From Fibrobacter sp. UWR3 (GTDB lineage: Bacteria > Fibrobacterota > Fibrobacteria > Fibrobacterales > Fibrobacteraceae): a stretch of DNA of 64,000 bases. Under the pieces are notes generated by a model. That model did not search any database and was not told the origin of the DNA. It saw nothing but the letters and a program-made list of their open reading frames with translations. A program made the position numbers and the translations under genes. Each line of letters starts with the position of its first letter. Within the stretch, counting starts at the first letter, position 1. The DNA lies in contig NZ_FRCW01000006.1 of the NCBI RefSeq assembly GCF_900143055.1, positions 62,001-126,000 of the forward strand. Reading direction: 5' to 3'. This document shows, one piece after another, positions 51,412-59,797 of this stretch.

Positions 51412-53858
51412 AGCGTCTTGGTAATCGCAAGTTCATTGTGGTCGCCGTTCCTGCGGTAGCACACGCTATCCATCGTCTTCTTGACAATGAAAATCCCGAG
51501 GCCGCCAATCTCGCGGTCTTCCGCGGAAAGCGACACGTCGGGATCCGCCTGCCTGAGCGGATCGAAGGGCGAACCGTTATCGATAAACGTGAGCCTTGCC
51601 TCAAGCGTCGCCTTGCGGATTTCGACAATCAGGGTCACTTCCGTCGCGCCCGAGAACTTCACGATATTGCTGTAGATTTCGTCAATCGCGATGTTAATCT
51701 GCATCTGCGACTTCATGGACGGGTCCATCGGGGCAAGGATACCCTCGACGAACGTGGTAAGCACTTCCTGGTTTTCGGGAATCACGTCCACAATCTTCTC
51801 GTAACGTTGCCAGGCATCGCGCATCTGCATCTTCTTCTCGCCATCCATCGGCGTGAGGATTCCTTCCACGAACGACTTGAGTTCGCCGCGCTTCCCGTCA
51901 CCAACGTTAACGGTCTTCTCGTAGCGTTCCCACACGGGCTCGTCGTTACCGACAAACTTCACGGCAAGCATCGTGATATCGTCGAACTGCGGGGCGCCCT
52001 GCACAAAGGTATCGATTTCCTGCTTGACAAATCCGCAAATCTTGGAGGTTCCCAAATCGCCACCCTTCTTCACGGAACTCAACAGGCGCTGGTCACCAAA
52101 AAGTTCATCATTGTTGTTTGTCGCCTCGGTCACGCCATCGGTGTACATGAACAAGGTGTCGCCCGACTTGAGTTCAAAGGTCTGCGCCTCGTAAACCGTA
52201 TGTTCCATGGCGGCCATGACAAGCCCGGACTTGCTCGGGACAAACTCAACAGAACCGTCGCTGTGGCGGACAACCGGCGGGTTGTGCCCAGCAGAAGCAA
52301 ACTCGATGCGGCCCGTGCGCAGGTCGATAATGCCCATCCAGACGGTTACGAACATGTTCAGCCTGTTGCGCCTTGCAAGCGCGAAGTTTGCGGCACTGAA
52401 CGTCTTTTGCACATCCTTCAGGTTCTTCGCCATAATGCGGAGCATGATTCGGGAAACCATCATGAACAGCGAAGCAGGCACGCCCTTGCCGGACACGTCG
52501 CCCACCACAACGCACAGGTGGTCGTTATCAATCTTGAAGTAATCGTAGAAGTCGCCGCCAACTTCCTTCGCCGGCTGCAGGAACTGCGAAAGCTCGTGGC
52601 GGTCGTCATCGGAATTTTCTTCGCGTTCCTCGCCCGGGAGCATCGACAACTGAATATTGCGCGCCAGGTCAAGTTCGCGCTCGATGCGCTTCACGTCCTT
52701 CTCGGCCTCGACGTAGTTCTTGAGCGAGTCAAGCATGTTCTTGAATGCACCCGCAAACTCCGACACCTCGTCGTGCCCGGATATCTTGGGAATTTCCACA
52801 TTGAAGTCGCCCTTGCCGAGCTTCTTCGCCGCCATCGCGAGATCCTTGAGCGGCTTGGTGACCCGGAACGAGATGAGCAGCATAAAGAAAAGCAGTATGG
52901 CATAACCCGCCACGGCAAGCCCAACGAAAAGCTTAAACAGGGCCTGACGGTCCTCGTACCACTGCTGTACAGGCCAGGCAACCAGGAACGTCCAGTCGTT
53001 CGACTTCATCGTGGTGTAGTAAATGGCCGCGTCCATCCCTGCGACATTACCCAAGATAAGGCCCTTCGCCTTCTTGACGCTCCTATCGAAATCTGCAAGA
53101 TCGCCACCGACAAGTTCCCTGACCTTCATTTCGTCAGCGGTTTTCCCGCCGGCAACGGCCTTCGGGTAAGCGACCGGGACATTCCTCGACGAAAGTATCA
53201 TGGCAAAACCCGAATTGGATACCGGAATCGAGGAAACCGTTCCCTTGAGGAAATCAATAGAGATGTCAATGGCAAGGACACCGACCAAAACATCCTCGTC
53301 CGCCTTATCCTTGCGGAATATGGGGACCGTATAGACGGCGATAGGCTCTGGGACAAATTCACCGATAAACGGTTCCTGCCAGCGGGCAGTCTTGGTATCC
53401 CTCGTGCTCTTGTACCATTCATGAACATCGTAGTTGGCACCGGCGACAAGCTTGCTCTCGTTATTAACGAAATAGGCCAGCTTCATGTAGTCGCCCTTCT
53501 TGGTTTCAGGGCCCTTGCCGGGTTCCCACGCCGTGACCACCGCAATAATCTGGGGGACGGAATTCCTCGCGACATCCAAGGAGCGCAGAAGGTAGTTGTC
53601 GAGTTCTTCGCGCGTCATTTCTTGCGAGCCCAGCCTCGCGGCAATTTCCTCGCCGATTGTCTTGGCGGCATCGAAAATCGAGTTGATATAGGTTACACTC
53701 GCTTCGCTAGTCTGCTCGCCATTATCCATCGTCATCTGTTCGAGTTTTCCGTTCATCTTCGACGTCATGATGCCGAAAATCGTGCCGACGACAACCGTGA
53801 CGACTATAAGAATCATCATGGTCTGTTTGAACGCGAGTCCGCGGAAGTAGAATCCCAT
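51408..53858 (-). CDS. Membrane PP2C/SpoIIE-type phosphatase with Cache, HAMP and HATPase domains
   Basis: The 816-residue protein combines an N-terminal membrane helix, a periplasmic double-Cache sensor (about 40-310), a second membrane helix (about 318-340), HAMP (about 340-395), a coiled coil, a PP2C/SpoIIE phosphatase (about 425-640; FLQPAKEVGGDFYDYF, VVVGDVSGKGVPASLFM, SAGHNPPVV, MYTDGVTEA, FDDITMLAV) and an RsbW-like HATPase (about 700-816; INIAIDEIYSNIV, DNGSPFDP, GGLGIFIVKK). It should dephosphorylate an anti-sigma antagonist in a partner-switching pathway in response to a periplasmic signal. Before the HATPase a 37-residue segment is duplicated. It converges with the UvrA-like gene, overlapping by 4 bp. 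Confidence 0.9.
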   Translation of the reverse strand: MGFYFRGLAFKQTMMILIVVTVVVGTIFGIMTSKMNGKLEQMTMDNGEQTSEASVTYINSIFDAAKTIGEEIAARLGSQEMTREELDNYLLRSLDVARNSVPQIIAVVTAWEPGKGPETKKGDYMKLAYFVNNESKLVAGANYDVHEWYKSTRDTKTARWQEPFIGEFVPEPIAVYTVPIFRKDKADEDVLVGVLAIDISIDFLKGTVSSIPVSNSGFAMILSSRNVPVAYPKAVAGGKTADEMKVRELVGGDLADFDRSVKKAKGLILGNVAGMDAAIYYTTMKSNDWTFLVAWPVQQWYEDRQALFKLFVGLAVAGYAILLFFMLLISFRVTKPLKDLAMAAKKLGKGDFNVEIPKISGHDEVSEFAGAFKNMLDSLKNYVEAEKDVKRIERELDLARNIQLSMLPGEEREENSDDDRHELSQFLQPAKEVGGDFYDYFKIDNDHLCVVVGDVSGKGVPASLFMMVSRIMLRIMAKNLKDVQKTFSAANFALARRNRLNMFVTVWMGIIDLRTGRIEFASAGHNPPVVRHSDGSVEFVPSKSGLVMAAMEHTVYEAQTFELKSGDTLFMYTDGVTEATNNNDELFGDQRLLSSVKKGGDLGTSKICGFVKQEIDTFVQGAPQFDDITMLAVKFVGNDEPVWERYEKTVNVGDGKRGELKSFVEGILTPMDGEKKMQMRDAWQRYEKIVDVIPENQEVLTTFVEGILAPMDPSMKSQMQINIAIDEIYSNIVKFSGATEVTLIVEIRKATLEARLTFIDNGSPFDPLRQADPDVSLSAEDREIGGLGIFIVKKTMDSVCYRRNGDHNELAITKTL

Positions 53859-53894
53859 AGAAACCTGCCCTGTACGTTTTTAAGAAATATATGT

Positions 53895-53917
53895 AAAAAG
53901 TGGCGGATTGTCGCCAC
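53895..53917 (-). terminator. Small hairpin terminator
   Basis: The stem GTGGCG / CGCCAC (53900-53917, 6-nt loop) is followed on the minus strand by TTTTT. It lies downstream of the truncated epimerase frame and upstream of the phosphatase gene. Confidence 0.5.
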
Positions 53918-53937
53918 CACCCTAGAAATTATCGTTA

Positions 53938-54018
53938 CTATTTCCAGCCCTGGGCCACCGCAAGGCGCGTGATGGCCATGCTGATGGTCCCCGTACCGCC
54001 GATAAAGAGAGCAATCAT
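53938..54018 (-). pseudogene. N-terminal remnant of an NAD-dependent epimerase/dehydratase gene
   Basis: A 26-codon frame reads MIALFIGGTGTISMAITRLA and then VAQGWK before a stop. This is exactly the first beta-alpha unit of extended SDR epimerases with the GGTGxIS dinucleotide-binding motif. The rest of the gene is absent. A hairpin terminator follows, so the original 3' end may have been joined to the 5' end by a deletion. A heptad repeat tract adjoins the 5' side. Confidence 0.6.
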
Positions 54019-54025
54019 AAAGAAG

Positions 54026-54053
54026 TGGTTAGTGATTAGTGGTTAGTGGTTAG
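54026..54053. repeat. Heptad repeat tract
   Basis: Four 7-mers (TGGTTAG, TGATTAG, then TGGTTAG twice), with a further isolated unit at about 54067. It is part of the gene-free region 54019-54225, together with a TGTTCGC/GCGAACA hairpin at 54091-54108. Confidence 0.75.
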
Positions 54054-54130
54054 GGCCGAAGGTCCGTGGTTAGGATTCTGAAACTCGTCATGTTCGCGAA
54101 GGCGAACATCTGCTAGACAACTGTGAGCGG

Positions 54131-54157
54131 ATCCTCACATTCGTGAGGATGACGAAA
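54131..54157. repeat. REP-like palindromic repeat (short intergenic copy)
   Basis: ATCCTCAC / GTGAGGAT with an ATTC loop, followed by GACGAAA. It shows the same outer arms and flank as the copies at 19289, 50484 and 60326, but with a 4-nt loop. Confidence 0.65.
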
Positions 54158-54172
54158 AGGGTTTTATTTTTC

Positions 54173-54228
54173 ATTTCTCACAACTGGCTCCTCATAACCC
54201 ATCACACACTTCACACTACACATTTTTA
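54173..54228. repeat. Heptad repeat tract at the alcohol dehydrogenase stop
   Basis: Eight 7-mers, clearest at 54201-54221 (ATCACAC, ACTTCAC, ACTACAC), run up to and into the stop codon of the alcohol dehydrogenase (54226-54228). Confidence 0.65.
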
Positions 54229-55401
54229 TAGCGTCGCGTGTGCTGCGATCTTGTAAATCTCAGTCACGTCCTTCGCCTTGAGCGGCACGAAGCCCCAGCC
54301 ATCGCCCGGGTTCAGCTTTTCGACCATCTTCGGGATGTCATCTTCCTTCGCGCCGAGTTCGGCGAAGTTAATCGGCATGCCGATGGAATGCAGGAAGCGG
54401 CGGAAGGCCTTGATGCCCTCGAGGGCGGTGGCCTTCGGGTTCTCGAAGTTCATCTGACAGCCGAACACGCGGGTAGCCATCTGGGCAAAGCGCATCACGT
54501 TGTGGTCTACCACGTATTCCATCCAGGCAGGCATGATGACCGCAAGCCCCGCGCCATGGGCGCAGTCGTAAAGCGCCGAAAGTTCGTGCTCGATGGCGTG
54601 GCTGTTCCAGTCCTGACTGCGCCCGCAGCCCACAACGCCGTTGTGGGCTACCGTCCCCGCCCACATGATGTTCGCACGCACCTGGTAGTTGGCGGGGTCG
54701 GCAATGGCGCGCGGGCCCTCCTTCACCATCGTCAAAAGCACAGCTTCGCACAGGCGATCAGTCACTTCCACTTCGAGCGTGTTCGTGAAGTAGCGTTCAA
54801 AGACGTGGGCCATGATGTCGGTAATGCCGCAGGCCGTCTGGTAGGCGGGCAACGTGCAAAGGAGTGCCGGATTCTGCACCGCAAACTTCGGGCGGATATG
54901 TTCGCTGCTGGCGCCACGCTTAAGCATGCCGTCTTCCTTGGTAATTACGGAGTCGCCGCTACCTTCGGAACCGGCGGCCGCAATGGTCTGCACCACGCCA
55001 ATCGGGAGCGCGCGCGCCGCCGAGGCCTTGCCATCGTAAAAGTCCCAGAAATCGCCATCATAAACAGCACCCATCGCAATGGCCTTGGAACTATCAATCG
55101 TAGAGCCGCCGCCCACAGCAAGGATAAAGTCTATGCCGTTCTGGCGGACAATCTCGATGCCCTTGTACACGAGCGAATCGTGCGGGTTCGGCTTCACGCC
55201 GCCAAGTTCCACATGCGGGATACCAGCCGCATCCAGGCTCGCCTTCACGCGGTCGATGAGCCCCGAACGCACCGCAGAGCCACCACCGTAATGGATCAGC
55301 ACCTTCGTGCCGCCGTACTTCTTGACAAGCGCACCGCATTCATTTTCGCGGTCCATGCCGAATACAAATTCCGTGGGGCTGTAGAAATTGAAATTTTCCA
55401 T
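54226..55401 (-). CDS. Iron-containing alcohol dehydrogenase (YqhD/butanol dehydrogenase type)
   Basis: This 391-residue enzyme reduces aldehydes with NAD(P)H. It shows the group III order: NFNFYSPTEFVFG, VLIHYGGGSAVRSGL, AVGGGSTIDSSKAIA (nucleotide binding, about 95-110), PAYQTACGITDIMAHVFE with metal-binding Asp and His, and AIEHELSALYDCAHGAGLAVIMP with the remaining two His ligands. The length and motifs fit YqhD/BdhA. GGATGG-type sequence precedes the ATG. It could serve aldehyde detoxification or fermentation; which one cannot be told. No obvious partner is nearby. Confidence 0.92.
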   Translation of the reverse strand: MENFNFYSPTEFVFGMDRENECGALVKKYGGTKVLIHYGGGSAVRSGLIDRVKASLDAAGIPHVELGGVKPNPHDSLVYKGIEIVRQNGIDFILAVGGGSTIDSSKAIAMGAVYDGDFWDFYDGKASAARALPIGVVQTIAAAGSEGSGDSVITKEDGMLKRGASSEHIRPKFAVQNPALLCTLPAYQTACGITDIMAHVFERYFTNTLEVEVTDRLCEAVLLTMVKEGPRAIADPANYQVRANIMWAGTVAHNGVVGCGRSQDWNSHAIEHELSALYDCAHGAGLAVIMPAWMEYVVDHNVMRFAQMATRVFGCQMNFENPKATALEGIKAFRRFLHSIGMPINFAELGAKEDDIPKMVEKLNPGDGWGFVPLKAKDVTEIYKIAAHATL

Positions 55402-55521
55402 GTTCCATCCTTTGTTTTTTGCTTAAAAAATACAAGAATTCAGCCGGAAATGCGCACAAATTCGGCTTTTTTCTGTGTACAGGGGGAAACAGGAATTCTT
55501 TAACCCGCTGCGGCGAGGGTG

Positions 55522-58086
55522 CTATTTCACATTGACCCTGTGCGCCTGGCGGCCCACTTGAACCAGATAACTGCCGGCACGACGCATTTCGAGCGCAACG
55601 TTTCCAGTGGAGCCCACCAGCCCCTTGGCAATTACCCGGCCCTGCATATCGAACACGTTTACCTTTGAGCCCGCATGGGCGCCATAGACTTGCAGCAGGC
55701 GACCCGCGGCATTGACGCCGAACGAAAGCGTCTTGGAAACTTCGCGAAGCGATTGCCTTATACCACTCGACCAGATGGTACCATTGTTTGTGTTTACGCA
55801 ACTGTTTACGAATTTTGGGAAGGTGCCCGCATCATCCGGATGCCAGAAAAATTCTTCCCATACGGACTGGCTGTAATAATCGTTGACAAACAGTCCCGAA
55901 ATGCTGTGGCCGTTGGATTGATAAACAGGAGTGGTGTCGCCCCTGCTCAGTATGCCAATGGGGTGCCACAGTACAATTCCGTCCACCCAGTTGCTGTCGC
56001 CGTCCACGAGGGCGTCATTGACGACAATGTCGTTTTTCTGCCAGGCGCAGGGATGGGTTTCCGTAACCTTGACGCTATCAAGCTTGTTGCTCGTATACAA
56101 TGCAAACCAGTACAGTTCATTGCGATCCGAGAGGATGTAGCAGCCGTTTTCGTTTTTGGCGGGCTTCTTGGGTTCGGGATACCAGTGCGCATAAAGGTCG
56201 AAATCGCGGCTGTAGTAGGATGTTTTCCCGAAACTCTTGATTTCGCTGGAATAAGTGAGTTTGTCAAACCAACCTACAAAAATAAAGCCTTTACGGGTCG
56301 GTTCTTTTAAGGTGATGTCGGTGTCGAAATTGAATGTTGCCGGATTAACGGGGTCATTCTCGCCACCGTTCAAGTGGTACGTGATCTTATAGTTGTTCGT
56401 TATCCACTTTGCATATAACGTGATATCGTCGTGGTGTTCCTTCGCAAGCTCTTTCACAAGCGTTTTGAACGTGGAATCGGCATACCAGCCGTCAAAAGTG
56501 TAGCCTACTTTTTCAAGCCCCTTTAATGTATAGGCCGCGGAATCCGAGGACCAGCGCGAGGGATTGATTTCGGGCTCCATGCCGCCATTGGCAACATAGG
56601 TGACAAAATATTCGCTCTCCCACCTGGCGTAAAGGGTGTAGTATTTTTTGGTACCGGCCTTGATGGTGTCAATCCGTTCCTTATACAGGCTGTCGGCAAA
56701 CCACCCTTCAAAGGTGTCGCCCTCCTTTGTGGGATTTGCCAAAATAACGGAGGAATCGCCCGTGTAGTACTTGGGATTTTGATCGCTGTTCACGCCGCCG
56801 TTCAGTTTGTAATCAAGGTAATACTTCACCTTAGAACTTAAAACCGGGTATGGATCTACGCCCACGCTTTGTTCCCATGCGGCACCATAGGTGCCCTCCT
56901 GCAATTTCCCTAGAACGGTCCCGTCCCTGAATTCGTCCGCAGTCGCCTTTGATCCACCGTATTGGGCGGCCCCATCGCCGGCATAGTAGGTGTTCTTGAT
57001 TTCAACATGATGGCGGGAACTGTCATAGAAACACCATTCAAGATTATGAAGGCCAAAAATGGCATCGCCGCTATCAGAAACAGTTCCGATATTGAATACG
57101 TTCTCGAGGGTTAAATCCTGCGCTTGACCGACAATGCCTCCGGTTCCATCATATAGGCTAGATGCACCGGAAACGCGGCCAGCATTGTAGGCGTTGATAA
57201 TCTGAGTCACGTTGCTCGGGTTCATCGTGGGCCATTCGGGCTTTGCTAGGGCAGGCTTTGCCAAGGGAGGCGGAGCACAAAGGCACGACCAGTCTTCCTC
57301 GCTTATAATTGCACCGGCAATGCCGCCGGCGTTACCGCGCGCGACAACCGTCGCCTCGCTAAAAACATTGACAAGATGCGCCGACTGGTCTATATAGCCG
57401 ACAATACCTCCTGCATAACGGGTACCTTCAAAATAGGAATCCTTAATACCCAAGTTCCTTACGACGGGGGGCTTGCCGGCGCCTTCATAAAGCTTAGAGA
57501 AAAACCCGGCTTCATACTGTTTTTTTGTATAAAGCCCCGAAATGGTGTGGCCGTTGCCCTCAAATATTCCGCCAAATGCAAAAGGCAGCCAGTACATGAT
57601 GTCATTGCGGGTGGAGTCCGGGTTCCCTTCCGCATCCAGCAGATTTTCGTTGACCACGATATCGTTCTGGAGTTCTAAGCAAGCAAAGGTGGAAAGTTTG
57701 GGGATGGCGTAAAGTTCCTCCTTGGAGGTGATTTGGTAACAGCTGTCAACACTTAACTGGGGTTCCTTGACTGCAGGGGCCCAAAGCGCTGTTAGCGTGT
57801 ATTTGTCTCCACTGCAACGGGATATACTTTTTTGGGGAGCGTCGTAAAAAACACCAGTGGGAGCTTCTTTAAACCAGCCCAGAAACCGGGAACCTTCGCG
57901 GGTCGGGTCTTGGAGCGTAATCGCGCATTCGCTAGAATCTGCTTTTATGACGACATAGCTATCCGGGTTCGCGGGGTCATTCACGCCCCCGTTCAGGTAA
58001 TAGGTGATAGTCAGCGTGTCGCCTACCGCGGCAAAGCCGAAGCCAGCCAACGACAACAGCAATAAAAAGGAATACAAACACTTCAT
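55522..58086 (-). CDS. Secreted modular protein with InlB-type B-repeats and GLUG-like modules
   Basis: The 854-residue protein has a signal peptide (to about 19) and four InlB/Listeria-Bacteroides B-repeats, each with YxLNGGxxxxxNP, GWF/GWY and a closing LxAxW: about 25-105 and three in a row at about 420-635. Two related modules carry CYxI...NELY, NDIVVN and GNGHTISGLY/SNGHSISGLF (about 112-410 and 645-775), the first with GLUG-like beta-helix repeats. A sorting-like tail (VNVFDMQGRVIAKG) ends it. No enzyme motif is visible; I infer a surface adhesin or substrate-binding role. A TATATT box lies 6 nt before the ATG. Confidence 0.75.
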   Translation of the reverse strand: MKCLYSFLLLLSLAGFGFAAVGDTLTITYYLNGGVNDPANPDSYVVIKADSSECAITLQDPTREGSRFLGWFKEAPTGVFYDAPQKSISRCSGDKYTLTALWAPAVKEPQLSVDSCYQITSKEELYAIPKLSTFACLELQNDIVVNENLLDAEGNPDSTRNDIMYWLPFAFGGIFEGNGHTISGLYTKKQYEAGFFSKLYEGAGKPPVVRNLGIKDSYFEGTRYAGGIVGYIDQSAHLVNVFSEATVVARGNAGGIAGAIISEEDWSCLCAPPPLAKPALAKPEWPTMNPSNVTQIINAYNAGRVSGASSLYDGTGGIVGQAQDLTLENVFNIGTVSDSGDAIFGLHNLEWCFYDSSRHHVEIKNTYYAGDGAAQYGGSKATADEFRDGTVLGKLQEGTYGAAWEQSVGVDPYPVLSSKVKYYLDYKLNGGVNSDQNPKYYTGDSSVILANPTKEGDTFEGWFADSLYKERIDTIKAGTKKYYTLYARWESEYFVTYVANGGMEPEINPSRWSSDSAAYTLKGLEKVGYTFDGWYADSTFKTLVKELAKEHHDDITLYAKWITNNYKITYHLNGGENDPVNPATFNFDTDITLKEPTRKGFIFVGWFDKLTYSSEIKSFGKTSYYSRDFDLYAHWYPEPKKPAKNENGCYILSDRNELYWFALYTSNKLDSVKVTETHPCAWQKNDIVVNDALVDGDSNWVDGIVLWHPIGILSRGDTTPVYQSNGHSISGLFVNDYYSQSVWEEFFWHPDDAGTFPKFVNSCVNTNNGTIWSSGIRQSLREVSKTLSFGVNAAGRLLQVYGAHAGSKVNVFDMQGRVIAKGLVGSTGNVALEMRRAGSYLVQVGRQAHRVNVK

Positions 58087-58092
58087 ATCCTT

Positions 58093-58098
58093 AATATA
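58093..58098 (-). promoter_or_regulatory. -10 box 6 nt before start codon
   Basis: TATATT on the minus strand, then AAGGAT, then ATG (58086). AAGGA is too close to the ATG to act as a ribosome binding site. Confidence 0.5.
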
Positions 58099-58192
58099 AT
58101 CACAAATAAGTTAATCCGGACAAAAAAAGTAGAAAAACACGTAATTTCACGGAACGACGCACCATCTTTGTGCCATCTTAGGTGTAAAAGAA

Positions 58193-59719
58193 CTACCGCA
58201 TCGGGAATTCTTCGAAGGCCTTGCTGTTCGCCTGCAGGTTGCTACCCTTCCAGTCGAAGAGCGCGGGGCCCCAGGCGCCGCCGAGCGTCGGTTCCCAGAA
58301 GAACGTGCCTATCCAGCGGTCGAGCCCCTTCACCATCTCGGTCGTGCGCTTGCGCGAACCGTCAAAATTGTAGTGGTTCTCCGCATCGCCACCGTTGTAT
58401 TCCGCGACGATGAATTCAAGATTCGGATAGCTTGAAGTGACCGTCTGGAAGAGCGATTTCCAGTCATCGGGAGCCTTGTCGCCATACGCCGTGTAGGCGG
58501 AGAATCCCATCACGTCGGCGGGGACCTTCTGGTTCTTGAATATTTCCGTCATCCACCAGGTGACGGTATTCGCCTGGCGTATGCGTTCGATGTGCAGCAC
58601 AGTCTTGGTATTCGGCGAAACATCCTTGACGGCCTTGATGCCCGCCTTGAAGTACTTCGCCGCGTTCGCCTTGCCGCTCGAGGTGCTCATATCGCCGGCA
58701 ATCGCGGCGGAGGCCTTGTCCACATTGTCGCCCCAGCAGTTCGTACTGCTGTTCGGCACGTGAACGAGGATGCCCGGCGTGGTCTCGTTGCCAATCTGCA
58801 CCATCTCGGGAACCACCCCCACCTGCTTGAGCGCATTCATCAGGTCAAGAGTGTAGGCATACACGGAATCGGCAAGGGCGTCGGAGCTGTTCACCTTGCG
58901 CCAGCGCTCGGGAATAATCTGCTTGCCGGGATCGGCCCAGTTGTCGCTGTAGTGGATATCGAGCAAGAACGCCATGCCCGCAGCCTTGATTTTTTGCGCG
59001 TAGGCGACGATGTGGTCCTTGTCGGCATAGGCTTCTGCATCGTGGTCGCAACCCGCAGCGGCATAGCCGTACTTTGCCTTGGGGCTCACGAAAGTCTTTA
59101 AACGGATGGCGTTGAAGCCGTGGTCCTTGAGGAGCGTAAAAATGTCCTTTTCGGTTCCGTCAACGTCGAAGAACTTCGCGCCGAAGCGTTCGTATTCCTG
59201 CACGGTCGAGATGTCTGCACCGGTGTAGAAACCGAAACTGAGCGGCGATTCGGAAGCGGAGGACTGCGGAATTTTAGACGAGGACGAAGGCGGAGGTTCA
59301 TGCGCCGAGGAGCGCGGGGGTTCCATGCCCGAAGAAGAACGCGGAGTGATACGGATCGAACTGGAACTGAAATACGAATCCCACAAATAAGACGAAGATG
59401 AAGCAAAGGGCGGAAGCGGTACAGAAGAAGAGAGCGGCCCTTCGGACGAACCTGCGGGGGGATTGTCGGAAGACTGCGGGAATTCGGAAGACTGCGAGAC
59501 ATCCGAAGATGACGAGATTGCCGCAACATCGGAGGAGCCGCCCAAATCGGGCAAGGACATGCCCGCAGAGGAATCCCCCACGATTTCGTAGTCGTAACCG
59601 GCACCGCGGTCGGAATCACCGCCGCATGCAACGAAAAGAGCCCCAGCCGCAGCCATCGCCGCGACACACCCAAAACGGCACAAGTGCCGCACTCTAAAAC
59701 AACCCTGTTTGTATCCCAT
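58193..59719 (-). CDS. GH53 endo-beta-1,4-galactanase lipoprotein
   Basis: This enzyme cleaves beta-1,4-galactan, the side chain of rhamnogalacturonan I. The 508-residue protein has a lipoprotein signal (LFVAC, Cys about 32) and a long Ser/Pro-rich linker (about 60-160). The GH53 barrel covers about 160-505: GADISTVQEYERFGAKFFD, FNAIRLKTFVSP, LLDIHYSDNWADPGKQ, VQIGNETTPGILV with the acid/base Glu, and EFIVAEYNGGDAE with the nucleophile Glu. It should sit on the outer membrane facing outward. It is read divergently from the methyltransferase gene, each gene having TAAATT only 6 nt before its ATG. Confidence 0.93.
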   Translation of the reverse strand: MGYKQGCFRVRHLCRFGCVAAMAAAGALFVACGGDSDRGAGYDYEIVGDSSAGMSLPDLGGSSDVAAISSSSDVSQSSEFPQSSDNPPAGSSEGPLSSSVPLPPFASSSSYLWDSYFSSSSIRITPRSSSGMEPPRSSAHEPPPSSSSKIPQSSASESPLSFGFYTGADISTVQEYERFGAKFFDVDGTEKDIFTLLKDHGFNAIRLKTFVSPKAKYGYAAAGCDHDAEAYADKDHIVAYAQKIKAAGMAFLLDIHYSDNWADPGKQIIPERWRKVNSSDALADSVYAYTLDLMNALKQVGVVPEMVQIGNETTPGILVHVPNSSTNCWGDNVDKASAAIAGDMSTSSGKANAAKYFKAGIKAVKDVSPNTKTVLHIERIRQANTVTWWMTEIFKNQKVPADVMGFSAYTAYGDKAPDDWKSLFQTVTSSYPNLEFIVAEYNGGDAENHYNFDGSRKRTTEMVKGLDRWIGTFFWEPTLGGAWGPALFDWKGSNLQANSKAFEEFPMR

Positions 59720-59725
59720 GCCTTA

Positions 59726-59791
59726 AATTTAAACTAAAAGTTTGGCAAGCGGTGCGCCGGAGCCCATAAAATCGTGCAAATAATTTAAATT
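59726..59791. promoter_or_regulatory. Divergent leaderless promoters
   Basis: On the minus strand TAAATT (59731-59726), TAAGGC, ATG (GH53); on the plus strand TAAATT (59786-59791), TACGGC, ATG (59798). The two are mirror images differing at one base of the spacer. Confidence 0.5.
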
Positions 59792-59797
59792 TACGGC

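Noticed and set aside
59726-59791. A shared operator between GH53 and the methyltransferase gene
   Set aside because: The mirror symmetry is explained by two copies of the common -10/start arrangement; no further dyad is seen.
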